From Planctobacterium marinum (GTDB lineage: Bacteria; Pseudomonadota; Gammaproteobacteria; Enterobacterales; Alteromonadaceae), in assembly GCF_036322805.1 (NCBI RefSeq), contig NZ_AP027272.1, positions 1,302,001 through 1,366,000 on the forward strand: a DNA stretch of 64,000 nt, written 5' to 3'. Of this stretch, positions 19,737 to 27,877 are shown piece by piece. Position numbers and translations under genes: made by a program. The notes beneath the pieces were generated by a model that made no database searches, was not told the origin of the DNA, and saw nothing but the letters and a program-made list of their open reading frames with translations. Position 1 is the first letter of the stretch, and every line of letters starts with the position of its first letter.

Positions 19737-20441
19737 TTAAATCACAACTGTACCGTCATATTCGAATCCCTGGACGAATCTTTTCTCTTCCCAACTCCAC
19801 TCAAAAGGTAGCAATTCTTCATTGTTAAGAGTGACGCTCAGCAAAATTTCCATTCTCTCCAAGATGCTGTAAAGCTCATTTTTATAAGATTCATGCAGCT
19901 TTTTTTGTTCATCGTTCAAAATTGGCGGGTGGCCTAATTCATCATCCCTAAGCAATTCACTGAACGCTTCGTCATTACACTTAATGTATGGTAAAAAAGT
20001 TCGTGGCTTAATAAAACATACTGTTCCAGGAGATAGCAGTGGGACAGGGAATGTATCCCCTTTTTCAGGAGGCTTTTTATAGTCGACATTTTTGACAAAA
20101 GTCGTGATCGGTTCTCCCTCTTCACCGGAGAACCTAAAATTACAACTTTCAGGCAATGTTGCAGAGAGCATTATTTGCAAAATAGCAGGCTTGGTGTTGG
20201 ATGCATTAACGATAAAAATCTCTTCATTGGTATAGTACTTGTTAATGGTATAGAAGGTATTATTCATTAATGGGGGGCCGTCGAGCCTAAATACTGAATC
20301 TGCATTGGTTAGAACTCTGATATCGTGCGTTGCTAAACCTATTTTCTTCAGTAAATACGACTTTAGTTTACTGCGTCCGTCATCGACAAGCTTATGTATT
20401 GCTGCCTTAGTACGCTCTAGATCGATATTCGAGCTGTTCAT
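19737..20441 (-). CDS. Hypothetical cytoplasmic protein
   Basis: 234 residues, no signal peptide, acidic C-terminus. Two cysteines and a central beta-rich part (NTFYTINKYYTNEEIFIVNAS, PESCNFRFSGEEGEPITTF) precede a helical tail (LNDEQKKLHESYKNELYSILERMEILL). No domain recognised. The single start ATG at 20441 follows a short A+T-rich upstream region. It is the last gene of the accessory stretch before the lipid-enzyme cluster. Confidence 0.65.
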   Translation of the reverse strand: MNSSNIDLERTKAAIHKLVDDGRSKLKSYLLKKIGLATHDIRVLTNADSVFRLDGPPLMNNTFYTINKYYTNEEIFIVNASNTKPAILQIMLSATLPESCNFRFSGEEGEPITTFVKNVDYKKPPEKGDTFPVPLLSPGTVCFIKPRTFLPYIKCNDEAFSELLRDDELGHPPILNDEQKKLHESYKNELYSILERMEILLSVTLNNEELLPFEWSWEEKRFVQGFEYDGTVVI

Positions 20442-20664
20442 CTTATTATGTTACCGCCGTGGTTCAGATACATTTATATCGATTATAGATTTAATAAACA
20501 TGTATTGGTCACTCACATTCTAAATAAGTGGTATTCCGAAAAACGTTTATGACAATTAGTTAGCTAATGTCTGCAATTGGCACAAAGCAATCCTATAAAT
20601 CTCACCAATTGAACGCCCGCAAAACAGTAATTCTTGCCGTTCAATCACTCCGCCTACAGCGAAC

Positions 20665-21378
20665 TCATATCCCCTTCGAGGGATAACTTTTCCCATGATA
20701 AGCAGAACTATTAAGGATCTGTTTTTCGGGTAAATCTATAATCACTTTCTGTTGCGACCAGTCGATGTGTTCCAGTTCTGAGGGGTTGAGCAGGATGGGG
20801 TGTTTGTGACCCAATACGCGGTTCATTTCTATGGCCAGGTAAGCAATGTCCCAGTTCTCATCATTGAGGATAAAGTCTTTGATGTGGCCGTGTTTTTTGT
20901 CGTCTGATTCCAGCTCGTAGTCTTCAACAAAGTTAGCGGAATGCACATGGTTTTTTTCTGAAGCGGGCTCTTCACCGGCACCCACGAGTTTAACTCGCTC
21001 TGGATGGACGCCGGTCAGGTAGGTGTCTAGCGGCTGCGGACCCACATGCCAGGTGGCGTAGTCGAAATAACACATGTAGGTTTTTTCATAGGCTCTGGCG
21101 ATGGGATCATTGCTCAGTAGTGACGGACTTTGTTTCAGTTGAGATTTGCTGACCTGCAAATGAATCTCTTGTTTGTCACTATTAATGTGGCTGATTAATT
21201 TACTGTGCACTAGTGCTTTCTTGCCACCTGGCAGCCATTTATGGGTATCGATAAGCATGTAATGGGCATTCCAATGCTCGTCGTTAAACAGAAAGTCTTT
21301 GCAATAGCCCAGCTCCTCATCAGAGCCAAGAACCAGGTACCCTTCAAGCGCATTCAAGCTGTGCAGCATAATATTCAC
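20665..21378 (-). CDS. Protein with two PRC-barrel-like repeats
   Basis: 237 residues starting at GTG 21378 or, more likely, at ATG 21369. Two similar halves are visible: near the N-terminus (GYLVLGSDEELGYCKDFLFNDEHWNAHY..) and again at about 150 (DYELESDDKKHGHIKDFILNDENWDIAY..). Each reads as strand, G-x-(I/C)-K-D-F-(I/L)-(F/L)-N-D-E-x-W, then a strand, the pattern of PRC-barrel domains. Such domains occur in photosystem, ribosome-maturation and stress-response proteins and have no fixed enzymatic role. It is the last gene of the minus-strand cluster with WS/DGAT, 89 bp after a hydrolase gene. Confidence 0.82.
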   Translation of the reverse strand: MNIMLHSLNALEGYLVLGSDEELGYCKDFLFNDEHWNAHYMLIDTHKWLPGGKKALVHSKLISHINSDKQEIHLQVSKSQLKQSPSLLSNDPIARAYEKTYMCYFDYATWHVGPQPLDTYLTGVHPERVKLVGAGEEPASEKNHVHSANFVEDYELESDDKKHGHIKDFILNDENWDIAYLAIEMNRVLGHKHPILLNPSELEHIDWSQQKVIIDLPEKQILNSSAYHGKSYPSKGI

Positions 21379-21467
21379 CGTTTAATTAATAGCCAGAGTG
21401 AGTATGGGATATTGCAACTCAAAAAAACAGGGGCTCTGTTATCTAAAAGCCAGAACTTTGCGGCAGG

Positions 21468-22415
21468 TCAAGAATCTCGGGTTTTATTGACGATGGCGGC
21501 AATGATATCTGGCCAATATTCCCGGGGCAGGGTGTGTCCCATACCTTTGAGCACAAGCAAATCGGCATGCGGCATAATACGCTTGAGGGCGTGGGCATTG
21601 TGTACCTTGAGCAACGGATCGGCATCGCCGTGGATGATTAAGGTAGGTAGGGTGAGTTTTTTTAAATGAAAAGAACGGTCTGGTGCTGTAGCTATAGCGC
21701 TGAGTTGGCGCAATACACCCGCGGCTGTAACGCCACGCTGCGTTGCCAGCAACAATAAATCTCGAATGTATTGTTCGGGAAACTCCAGATTAGGTCCATG
21801 TAATGTGCGCCAGAGACGCAAGCCATTTTCAATATAGCTTTGTACCGTGTTTTTGGGTTTGCGAGCCATAGCCACCAACGCATTTATCTTTGGATGCATC
21901 AGGCGTTTGTTGCCAGTGGTGGTCATGATATTGGTTAAGGTCAGCACTCTGTCTGGGTGGTGGATAGCCATCAGTTGAGCAATCATTCCGCCCATGGAAG
22001 CCCCCACAATATGGGCTTTTTTAACCTTGAGATTGTCCAACAGATGAACCGCATCTTGAGCCATATCCTCAAGACTGTAAGGGGCGTTTATAGGGGTTTT
22101 TAACCAGCGATGCGCCAGCAGTTGCCCAAAACTCGGTGGACGCCGCTCAGAAAATCGGGTGCTTTTACCTATATCGCGATTATCCATGCGAATAACCCAC
22201 AAGCCACTAGTCGCCAATTCTCGACAAAACTCTTCCGGCCAATGGATAAGCTGTGTGGACAAGCCCATAATTAGCAGTATTGGCGGATTGTTCCGGTCGC
22301 CGAAGCTATCGCAAGCGATATCAATATTACCGCAGCGATATAGCTTTTCTGGATGGTAAGCGACGCTATCTAGCTGATTACTTGTAGCGCTGCCTTGGCT
22401 AGGGGAAGATAACAC
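21468..22415 (-). CDS. Alpha/beta hydrolase
   Basis: 315-residue cytoplasmic alpha/beta-fold hydrolase. The oxyanion segment LLIMGLSTQLIHWP (about 51-64) precedes MDNRDIGKS. The nucleophile elbow is GASMGG (S140), the acid is in HGDADPLL (about 268), and the histidine is in GMGHTLP (about 297). The family includes bacterial esterases and lipases annotated together with lipid-storage genes. It lies 9 bp downstream of another hydrolase on the same strand, so it is cotranscribed with the WS/DGAT acyltransferase. A lipase or esterase acting on acyl glycerols or wax esters is an inference from context. Confidence 0.88.
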   Translation of the reverse strand: MLSSPSQGSATSNQLDSVAYHPEKLYRCGNIDIACDSFGDRNNPPILLIMGLSTQLIHWPEEFCRELATSGLWVIRMDNRDIGKSTRFSERRPPSFGQLLAHRWLKTPINAPYSLEDMAQDAVHLLDNLKVKKAHIVGASMGGMIAQLMAIHHPDRVLTLTNIMTTTGNKRLMHPKINALVAMARKPKNTVQSYIENGLRLWRTLHGPNLEFPEQYIRDLLLLATQRGVTAAGVLRQLSAIATAPDRSFHLKKLTLPTLIIHGDADPLLKVHNAHALKRIMPHADLLVLKGMGHTLPREYWPDIIAAIVNKTRDS

Positions 22416-22424
22416 GGTTAATCA

Positions 22425-23219
22425 CTAAACATGGTTGTGTTGAGTGCTGATTTTCCCCGTCAACCAACGAGGTGCAGCGCTGACATCAAGTGGTCGCCAA
22501 TCCTGCAATGACTTGAGTTCACTGTTACCCGCCAATCGGTGAGCAATTAGCCATAAAACGGTGGGATGATGTCCCAGACCTAAATGACTACCATTGACCT
22601 GAATATTCTCCACGTGACGCTCTTCACCATGTTGATGACAACCTTGCCAATGGGTAATGCCGTCAGAGCGAGAATAGATTGAGGTACAGGGTACCGGAGG
22701 GGGAACTGCCATAGTTTCAGGAATTTCAAATTCTGCACCGATGCGTTTTTGATTAACGCGTTTAAACAAAACTGCAGCCATAGGCGACGAAGCTTCAGGC
22801 GAATTAAAGGGGCTACCCAAGCTGATCACCGACGCTACCATATCCGGCATGAGTCGCGCTATTTCGCGGGCCAATATGCCCCCCAAACTCCAACCTATCA
22901 GATGTATTGGCTGTTGTTCCTTTTCCACTAAAGCCAACACCCTTTCTAGTAAATCTTCCCGGATCATAGTTGCGCCCGGGATTATGTGTTGACCTAGATT
23001 CCGTCCTTGTTGCCAGCCGTAGGAACGATAACCTTTAAGCCGTAAATATTTGCGCAGTGGCAGGGTGGATGCATCACTGGCCAGGAAACCCGGTATAACC
23101 ATGACCGGGCGTTTGCCTGAAGGAGCTTTTAATAAAAAGGGCATCGTCAGCGTCGCAGCGGCAAACTCCACTAAAGTGCGACTTTCAAATAGGGTGTGAT
23201 GCAGTCGAGGTTTGCTCAT
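22425..23219 (-). CDS. Alpha/beta hydrolase, lipase-like
   Basis: 264 residues. VMVIPGFLASDASTLPLRKYL, the nucleophile elbow GWSLGG (S111) and a late VNGSHLGLGHH segment carrying the histidine fit the triacylglycerol-lipase/PGAP1-like alpha/beta-fold group. No signal peptide. It begins 6 bp after the acyltransferase stop and ends 9 bp before the next hydrolase, a tight operon. The substrate is probably a lipid ester by context, not by residue evidence. Confidence 0.86.
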   Translation of the reverse strand: MSKPRLHHTLFESRTLVEFAAATLTMPFLLKAPSGKRPVMVIPGFLASDASTLPLRKYLRLKGYRSYGWQQGRNLGQHIIPGATMIREDLLERVLALVEKEQQPIHLIGWSLGGILAREIARLMPDMVASVISLGSPFNSPEASSPMAAVLFKRVNQKRIGAEFEIPETMAVPPPVPCTSIYSRSDGITHWQGCHQHGEERHVENIQVNGSHLGLGHHPTVLWLIAHRLAGNSELKSLQDWRPLDVSAAPRWLTGKISTQHNHV

Positions 23220-23225
23220 TCAGTA

Positions 23226-24707
23226 TCACTTCTTAGTTGTATCATCTTCGGTGGTGTTTTTCGCGATGGGTTCATCTGCTGGTTGTTGTTGCAGCGCCTC
23301 CATAGCTGCCGCTTCCAGCTCATTGGCTGATTCTCTAACATAGCGAACAAACTGTTTCATATCGGGCATCAGGTTTGATGCTGACGTGGCACTGATTGAA
23401 ATGCTGCCGTTGTAGCTGAAAACTGGCATGATCAAGCCCATGCCATCAATGATGGGTGCCGTGCCCATATTGACATGCAATTTATGGCCAGCCATGTACA
23501 AAGGAATTTGAGGTCCCGGAACATTAGTAATGATGAGGTTAAAGATAGGGTTGTGCTTTTTAGCGATATTAGCGCGGCTGTAATATCGCGCTGCAACACC
23601 TGCCAGACCAAATGGGATAACCTCGGCAAAGCCCATCAAACTCTCAGCATCCACCGCTTCGTGATAGAGCTTGCCAATCACCGTATTGATGTGAATGGTC
23701 TCTAATCGTTTGATTGGGTCGGCTTCGTTGGTGGCCAATTGGATGTACATGGCAGTTACCTGATTACCCATGTCATTTTTTTGATCATCGGTTCGCGTGG
23801 AAACCGGCACCATAGCCACCAGAGGCTTGTCGGGAAGTTCATTTTTTTCCATCAGGTAGCGACGCAAACCGCCAGCGCAAATAGTGAGTACAACATCGTT
23901 TAAGGTTGCGTCTTTAACCGCCTTGCGAATGGCTTTGACTCGTCCAAGATCCAGGATAGAAGAATCCCAAATACGTTCAGGCCCGGCGATATCATTAAAT
24001 CGAGTAGGCGGTGCCGTAAAGGGCAGGGTAGGCATGTCGATGCCGTGAACCTTTGAGATGTAGCTGGTTTTTACCGTGGCTTTACCCGTTTCCCAAAGTA
24101 ATCCCGGCAGCTTGGTGGTGCGTGAAGCCAGATTATACGCCCCTTGGGTTAACATGCTAATGGCCCCCGGGACTTTGTCTTTTTTACGCTCAACTGCTGG
24201 CGGAACCTTGCGCGGTTTGGGTGATACGTCGAATAACATGCTCATCAGTTGCGCACCAGATTTGCCATCAAATGCAGAATGGTGGATTTTTGAGATCAGG
24301 GCCACAGAGCCCTCTGGTACCTGTGGGATGCAGTCTATACCCTCCACAAAGGTGAATTCCCACAATGGTCTGTCTCGGTCTAGTTTCAAGGAGAATACTT
24401 TGGATGCCAGATAGCGCAGTTCAGCCCAGCCGCCGGGTCTTGGCAATGCGGTACGATGAATATGCAGGTTTAAATCAAAGTCTTTGTCGTAGCTCCAATG
24501 GGGGCGATCCACATTAAGTGGTGAGGTAACCAGCTTTTCGGTAAGTCGTGGTACCGTATGCACCCGCTCTTGCAGGAACTGTTTGAAGTGCTCAAAGTCT
24601 AGAGTACCTTCGAGAATAGCGACTCCGCCAATGTGCATGGGTATTTTATTAGTTTCAAGAAATAAAAATGAGGCGTCCAGACCTGATAAAGCTTGCATGT
24701 TATCCAC
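23226..24707 (-). CDS. Wax ester synthase / diacylglycerol O-acyltransferase (WS/DGAT)
   Basis: Bifunctional acyltransferase that joins acyl-CoA to long-chain alcohols or diacylglycerol, making storage wax esters or triacylglycerol at the membrane. The catalytic motif HHxxxDG is KIHHSAFDG (H142, H143, D147 when counted from the GTG at 24707). The start may instead be the ATG three codons later (24698). Other family marks are LDASFLFLET at the N-terminus, PLWEFTFVEG and the C-terminal NLIITNVPGP.IPLYMAG. The length, 493, is normal (about 460-500). It is the first gene of a four-gene unit with two hydrolases and a PRC-barrel protein. Confidence 0.94.
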   Translation of the reverse strand: MDNMQALSGLDASFLFLETNKIPMHIGGVAILEGTLDFEHFKQFLQERVHTVPRLTEKLVTSPLNVDRPHWSYDKDFDLNLHIHRTALPRPGGWAELRYLASKVFSLKLDRDRPLWEFTFVEGIDCIPQVPEGSVALISKIHHSAFDGKSGAQLMSMLFDVSPKPRKVPPAVERKKDKVPGAISMLTQGAYNLASRTTKLPGLLWETGKATVKTSYISKVHGIDMPTLPFTAPPTRFNDIAGPERIWDSSILDLGRVKAIRKAVKDATLNDVVLTICAGGLRRYLMEKNELPDKPLVAMVPVSTRTDDQKNDMGNQVTAMYIQLATNEADPIKRLETIHINTVIGKLYHEAVDAESLMGFAEVIPFGLAGVAARYYSRANIAKKHNPIFNLIITNVPGPQIPLYMAGHKLHVNMGTAPIIDGMGLIMPVFSYNGSISISATSASNLMPDMKQFVRYVRESANELEAAAMEALQQQPADEPIAKNTTEDDTTKK

Positions 24708-24796
24708 TTTTTGTTACTTGCATTAGCTCAGTATATGAAGGAAATGCCAAGAAGTGAAACACCCGTTTGAATTATTCAGTGAAAGATTCAGGCAGG

Positions 24797-25552
24797 CTAC
24801 AAACCGTATCTGGCCAGAATTATAGCGACCTGTTTTTGATGCTCAGGTGAAACAGCGGCGTTGTCGTGAATATCTTGCCATAATTTGACCTCGCCAGTGT
24901 GCAAGCCTGATGGTGTAAACGCTAAATACAACTCATCTTCAGCCAGACAGCCGGAAGTGCGTATTTTATTTTGATGTTTATGTTCATATTGAAAGTACAG
25001 CATGGAAGATTCAGTGATTAAGATACTGTCAATGTAACCTTGCAGTAGTAACTCACTGGTTTGCCCCTCAAAACTATCTTGAAAAGATAAACCTTGTAAC
25101 TGATTTGTTTCTGACTGCAAGTACCTTAACTCCAACGGTAGTCCATCTACTGGGTAGACCACTTTTCTTTGCGCAATATCCTCTGGTAATCGATACTGCC
25201 AGTTATCTTCCTGTCGACTAAAAAAGCAAAAACGCTGTGTCCCTATGGGATGTTTTGGATACAGCAGGTTTGGCGCTTCACTTTTGGCTGGCGCCAACAA
25301 CGCCATATGCTTCCCGGATTCCACCTCTCTGATGGCTCTTGACCAAGGCAGTACCAGAAACTCAGGTTCAAATTCGGTATTTTTGTAAACTTCTCGAACG
25401 ATTTCTACCAGCACTCCGGGTCTGTCTGAATTGATATCACAAATGTAAGGGCACCAGTCAATTGTGGCGACGGTAAACGGCACGTTAGCTCGACAAATGG
25501 GTACCAGTGCCCAGAGGAACAGAACAAAATATGCTATTTGTAGAAGCTTCAT
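24797..25552 (-). CDS. Periplasmic solute-binding-like protein (SBP_bac_3 type)
   Basis: 251 residues from ATG 25552, which has a GAGAG site; a five-residue longer start is possible. The signal peptide (MKLLQIAYFVLFLWALVPIC) leads into FTVATIDWCPYICD, where amino-acid-binding proteins typically have V..d..PP. A middle LPWSRAIREVESGKHMALLAP matches the (L/P)W.RA...v..G..D motif of this family. No permease or ATPase is nearby, so it may be a stand-alone sensor-like protein, as is frequent in Alteromonadales, rather than a transporter part. It lies 55 bp downstream of a regulator gene on the same strand. Confidence 0.78.
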   Translation of the reverse strand: MKLLQIAYFVLFLWALVPICRANVPFTVATIDWCPYICDINSDRPGVLVEIVREVYKNTEFEPEFLVLPWSRAIREVESGKHMALLAPAKSEAPNLLYPKHPIGTQRFCFFSRQEDNWQYRLPEDIAQRKVVYPVDGLPLELRYLQSETNQLQGLSFQDSFEGQTSELLLQGYIDSILITESSMLYFQYEHKHQNKIRTSGCLAEDELYLAFTPSGLHTGEVKLWQDIHDNAAVSPEHQKQVAIILARYGL

Positions 25553-25607
25553 CAGCCACTCTCTCAAACTTCAACAGACTTAGTTTGAAATATTGAGGTG
25601 TGCCTGG

Positions 25608-26441
25608 CTATAGGCCATTAGTCTTAAAAAACTGTTCGGTTTGTTCATCGCCCGGAAAAAATGTCTCCACCTTGAGTTCCGCAGCAGTCACATCAAGAGC
25701 GGTACCGAATGAAGACACCATACTGAATAATTTAAGCTCTATATCGCCTATTTGCAGCTGCAACGAGAGTACCGGAGCCAGGGTTGCCGCGATATCGGTG
25801 CTTGAATATTCTGAGCAACCTGAGAGCGTTTGAACTTCGTCAAACAGCGTACTTAAAAATCTATTGTCGGGGTCACCATTCACTTCTCGTTGTAGCCGAA
25901 GTAGCAAAGGATTGGCAATTTCCTGCCAATTGCTGATAAAAGGTCGGAATCCCTTTTCCGAGAAGGTGAGGCGATAGATATTGAGTTTTTCTTCGTGAAA
26001 AACTGATGGGTCAGGTAAGCCTATGAGTTTAAGCAGCGTATTGGTGGCCTGGTTAGCCATGTAAAGGTCCCAGTTTCTGTCTACCACCAGTGCGGGAAAA
26101 GGCTGGTGATGTTCCAGCATCATTTGTAGGGCATTATTGATGCTTACCATGGCTTTATCATCCAGTTCTCGCTCAGTGAAAGCCGGTGCGTAACCTGCGC
26201 TTTTCAGCAGTTGATTGCTGTCTCTGAGGGTCATGTCGAGGGCGCTTGCAAGTTGCAGAATGACCTCCATTCCCGGTCTGGAACGACCTGACTCCAAAAA
26301 GCTGATATGTCGCTGGGAGATACCTGCCTCTAGTGACAAGTCTAACTGAGATAGCTTTTTAAATTTGCGCCAACGCTTCAACATGCCAGAAAAAGCCGAA
26401 TCTGTTTTTTCCTGATGGGTTTTAATTGTGGCGTTGATCAT
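25608..26441 (-). CDS. XRE-family regulator with MmyB-like ligand domain
   Basis: 277-residue transcription regulator. An N-terminal helix-turn-helix occupies about residues 18-72 (LKRWRKFKKLSQLDLSLEAGISQRHISFLESGRS). The rest matches the MmyB-like PAS-type ligand-binding domain (FPALVVDRNWDLYMANQAT, WQEIANPLLLRLQREV). Such proteins bind fatty-acid-like ligands in structurally studied members. It is divergent from a DUF2834 membrane protein, and the perfect palindrome 50 bp upstream of its start is a plausible operator for both genes. Confidence 0.9.
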   Translation of the reverse strand: MINATIKTHQEKTDSAFSGMLKRWRKFKKLSQLDLSLEAGISQRHISFLESGRSRPGMEVILQLASALDMTLRDSNQLLKSAGYAPAFTERELDDKAMVSINNALQMMLEHHQPFPALVVDRNWDLYMANQATNTLLKLIGLPDPSVFHEEKLNIYRLTFSEKGFRPFISNWQEIANPLLLRLQREVNGDPDNRFLSTLFDEVQTLSGCSEYSSTDIAATLAPVLSLQLQIGDIELKLFSMVSSFGTALDVTAAELKVETFFPGDEQTEQFFKTNGL

Positions 26442-26490
26442 ATCGATACCTCTGAGGTTGTTTCCATTTTAATTATCACAAGTAAAGGAA

Positions 26491-26511
26491 CAATTACCTT
26501 TGAGGTAATTG
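26491..26511. promoter_or_regulatory. Palindromic operator candidate between XRE regulator and DUF2834 gene
   Basis: caattacc-tttga-ggtaattg: perfect 8-bp inverted repeat with a 5-bp spacer in the 122-bp divergent intergenic region. The arm-to-arm distance (13 bp) fits one face of a dimeric helix-turn-helix regulator. A further partial half (ggtatta-cccc) lies directly downstream. Confidence 0.6.
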
Positions 26512-26563
26512 CCGGTATTACCCCAAAAGCTAGACTAACAGCAAAACTCAGAAGGAGAGAACT

Positions 26564-26875
26564 ATGAATATGCGAATCATTTTATTGGGCATGATACTGG
26601 CCGCTTTTACTGGATTCAGCCTGTGGGTGTTACTGGATGTGGGGTATTTTGGGATTTGGGCCGCCGGATTTGAATCCGCTGGGACTATGCAAATTCTGTT
26701 TGATCTGGTAATCAGTTGTCTGGTGTTTAGCTGTTGGATGTTGGCCGATGCAAAAGCCCGAAAGGTTAATCCATGGCCATGGCTACTGGCAATACTGGCC
26801 ACCGGCTCAATTGCCATTTTGGTTTATCTATTGGTCAGAGAAATACAAAAGAGCAAACCAACGCGAATGGCTTAA
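26564..26875 (+). CDS. DUF2834 family membrane protein
   Basis: 103-residue integral membrane protein with three hydrophobic segments. The DUF2834 pattern is visible: GYFGIWAAGFESAGTMQILFDLVISC, WMLADAKARKVNPWPW and a last segment. Preceded by GGAGAG 8 bp upstream. It is divergent from the XRE/MmyB-type regulator, which is the likely controller. Family function unknown. The stop abuts the convergent gene at 26876 with no spacing. Confidence 0.86.
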   Translation: MNMRIILLGMILAAFTGFSLWVLLDVGYFGIWAAGFESAGTMQILFDLVISCLVFSCWMLADAKARKVNPWPWLLAILATGSIAILVYLLVREIQKSKPTRMA

Positions 26876-27718
26876 TCAATGCAAATTACTATGGGACTGG
26901 ATCTGATTCAGGATTTGGTCCTTGATGAAGTAATTGATGCTCGTGTGTTGCTCAACGTATTTCAGTATTGCCATGGCAGAACGCGGTGTTGACTCGTAAC
27001 CCAAGGCAAACTCTCGAAGCAAATGCGATAATTGCGGGTAGTTGCGTTCAACACTTTGTTGGTAAGGCATGCTGGAGCCATTATTGTTAGATTGTTTTGG
27101 CTCCCACTGATTCACCAGACTGAGCAGCCGGGATAGCGCATGGTGTTGGATCAGATAGAAGGCTGATAGCTTCTCGCCGTTGTTGAACCTTCTTAAGCCG
27201 ATAAGCAGATTGGTTAGCAGCTCTCCCAATAACCAATCAGGATCGTCGTATTCAACAATGTCATCAAGGTCGAAGCGGGAGCTTTGAGGAACAGCCACAT
27301 CAAAAATTTCGGAATGCATTGTAGTGCGCTGCCATGCGATCTCTTCAGAGGGGATGATGCCGCTTTCCAGTTCATGCTTCTCCATTACGGTAAGATCACA
27401 AAAAATACCATCGGAAAACAGAAACCGGAAATGCCCGGGACTACGGCGAAATTCAAAAGCAATATGTTGTATTTCAGCAAGCCAGGCGATGTCTCTCAAA
27501 AACAACTCCTTACAACCAGCCTCTACTAGCAGCATAAATCCGATGTCACAGTCATCCATGCGCATGGCGTGGAGCGCACCATCGCAATGAGGCAACAGCA
27601 TCGCGAGCGTGTGATTTTGCGCAGCGATAGTCGCTCGGATCTGCTCCAATCGTTCCTCTATTAATTCCTGTTTTGTCATTGAATCCGCTTTTGGCCTTGT
27701 TGCTTTTTTACTTGCCAT
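26876..27718 (-). CDS. Nucleotidyltransferase-like protein
   Basis: 280 residues, cytoplasmic. An opening charged helix is followed by a segment like the nucleotidyltransferase core: a strand-turn LHAMRMDDCDIGFMLLVE (where active enzymes have S-D-x-D), then HIAFEFRRSPGHFRFLFSDGIFCDLTVM, which recalls the third acidic strand of aminoglycoside-type adenylyltransferases. A helical C-terminal domain (LLGELLTNLLIGLRRFNNGEKLSAFYLIQHHALSRLL) also fits that family. The first acidic pair is only partly conserved, so activity is uncertain. Convergent with the DUF2834 gene. Confidence 0.6.
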   Translation of the reverse strand: MASKKATRPKADSMTKQELIEERLEQIRATIAAQNHTLAMLLPHCDGALHAMRMDDCDIGFMLLVEAGCKELFLRDIAWLAEIQHIAFEFRRSPGHFRFLFSDGIFCDLTVMEKHELESGIIPSEEIAWQRTTMHSEIFDVAVPQSSRFDLDDIVEYDDPDWLLGELLTNLLIGLRRFNNGEKLSAFYLIQHHALSRLLSLVNQWEPKQSNNNGSSMPYQQSVERNYPQLSHLLREFALGYESTPRSAMAILKYVEQHTSINYFIKDQILNQIQSHSNLH

Positions 27719-27877
27719 TAAAGTTTTATCCTGTTTCGGCTGAAACTGACAACATTACGCATACGTATTCATAACAATTAGTTTACAATTTGTATCTGCT
27801 GGCTTATGAATTTTTCAATGATTGATTGCCTTGCCGGGAAATTTTTTTTATGGTGACCGCGATAATTGGCTAAGGAT

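Noticed and set aside
20608-20645. attgaacg/cgttcaat inverted repeat after the PRC-barrel gene as terminator
   Set aside because: The arms are 22 bp apart with poor inner pairing and no T-tract on the minus strand.
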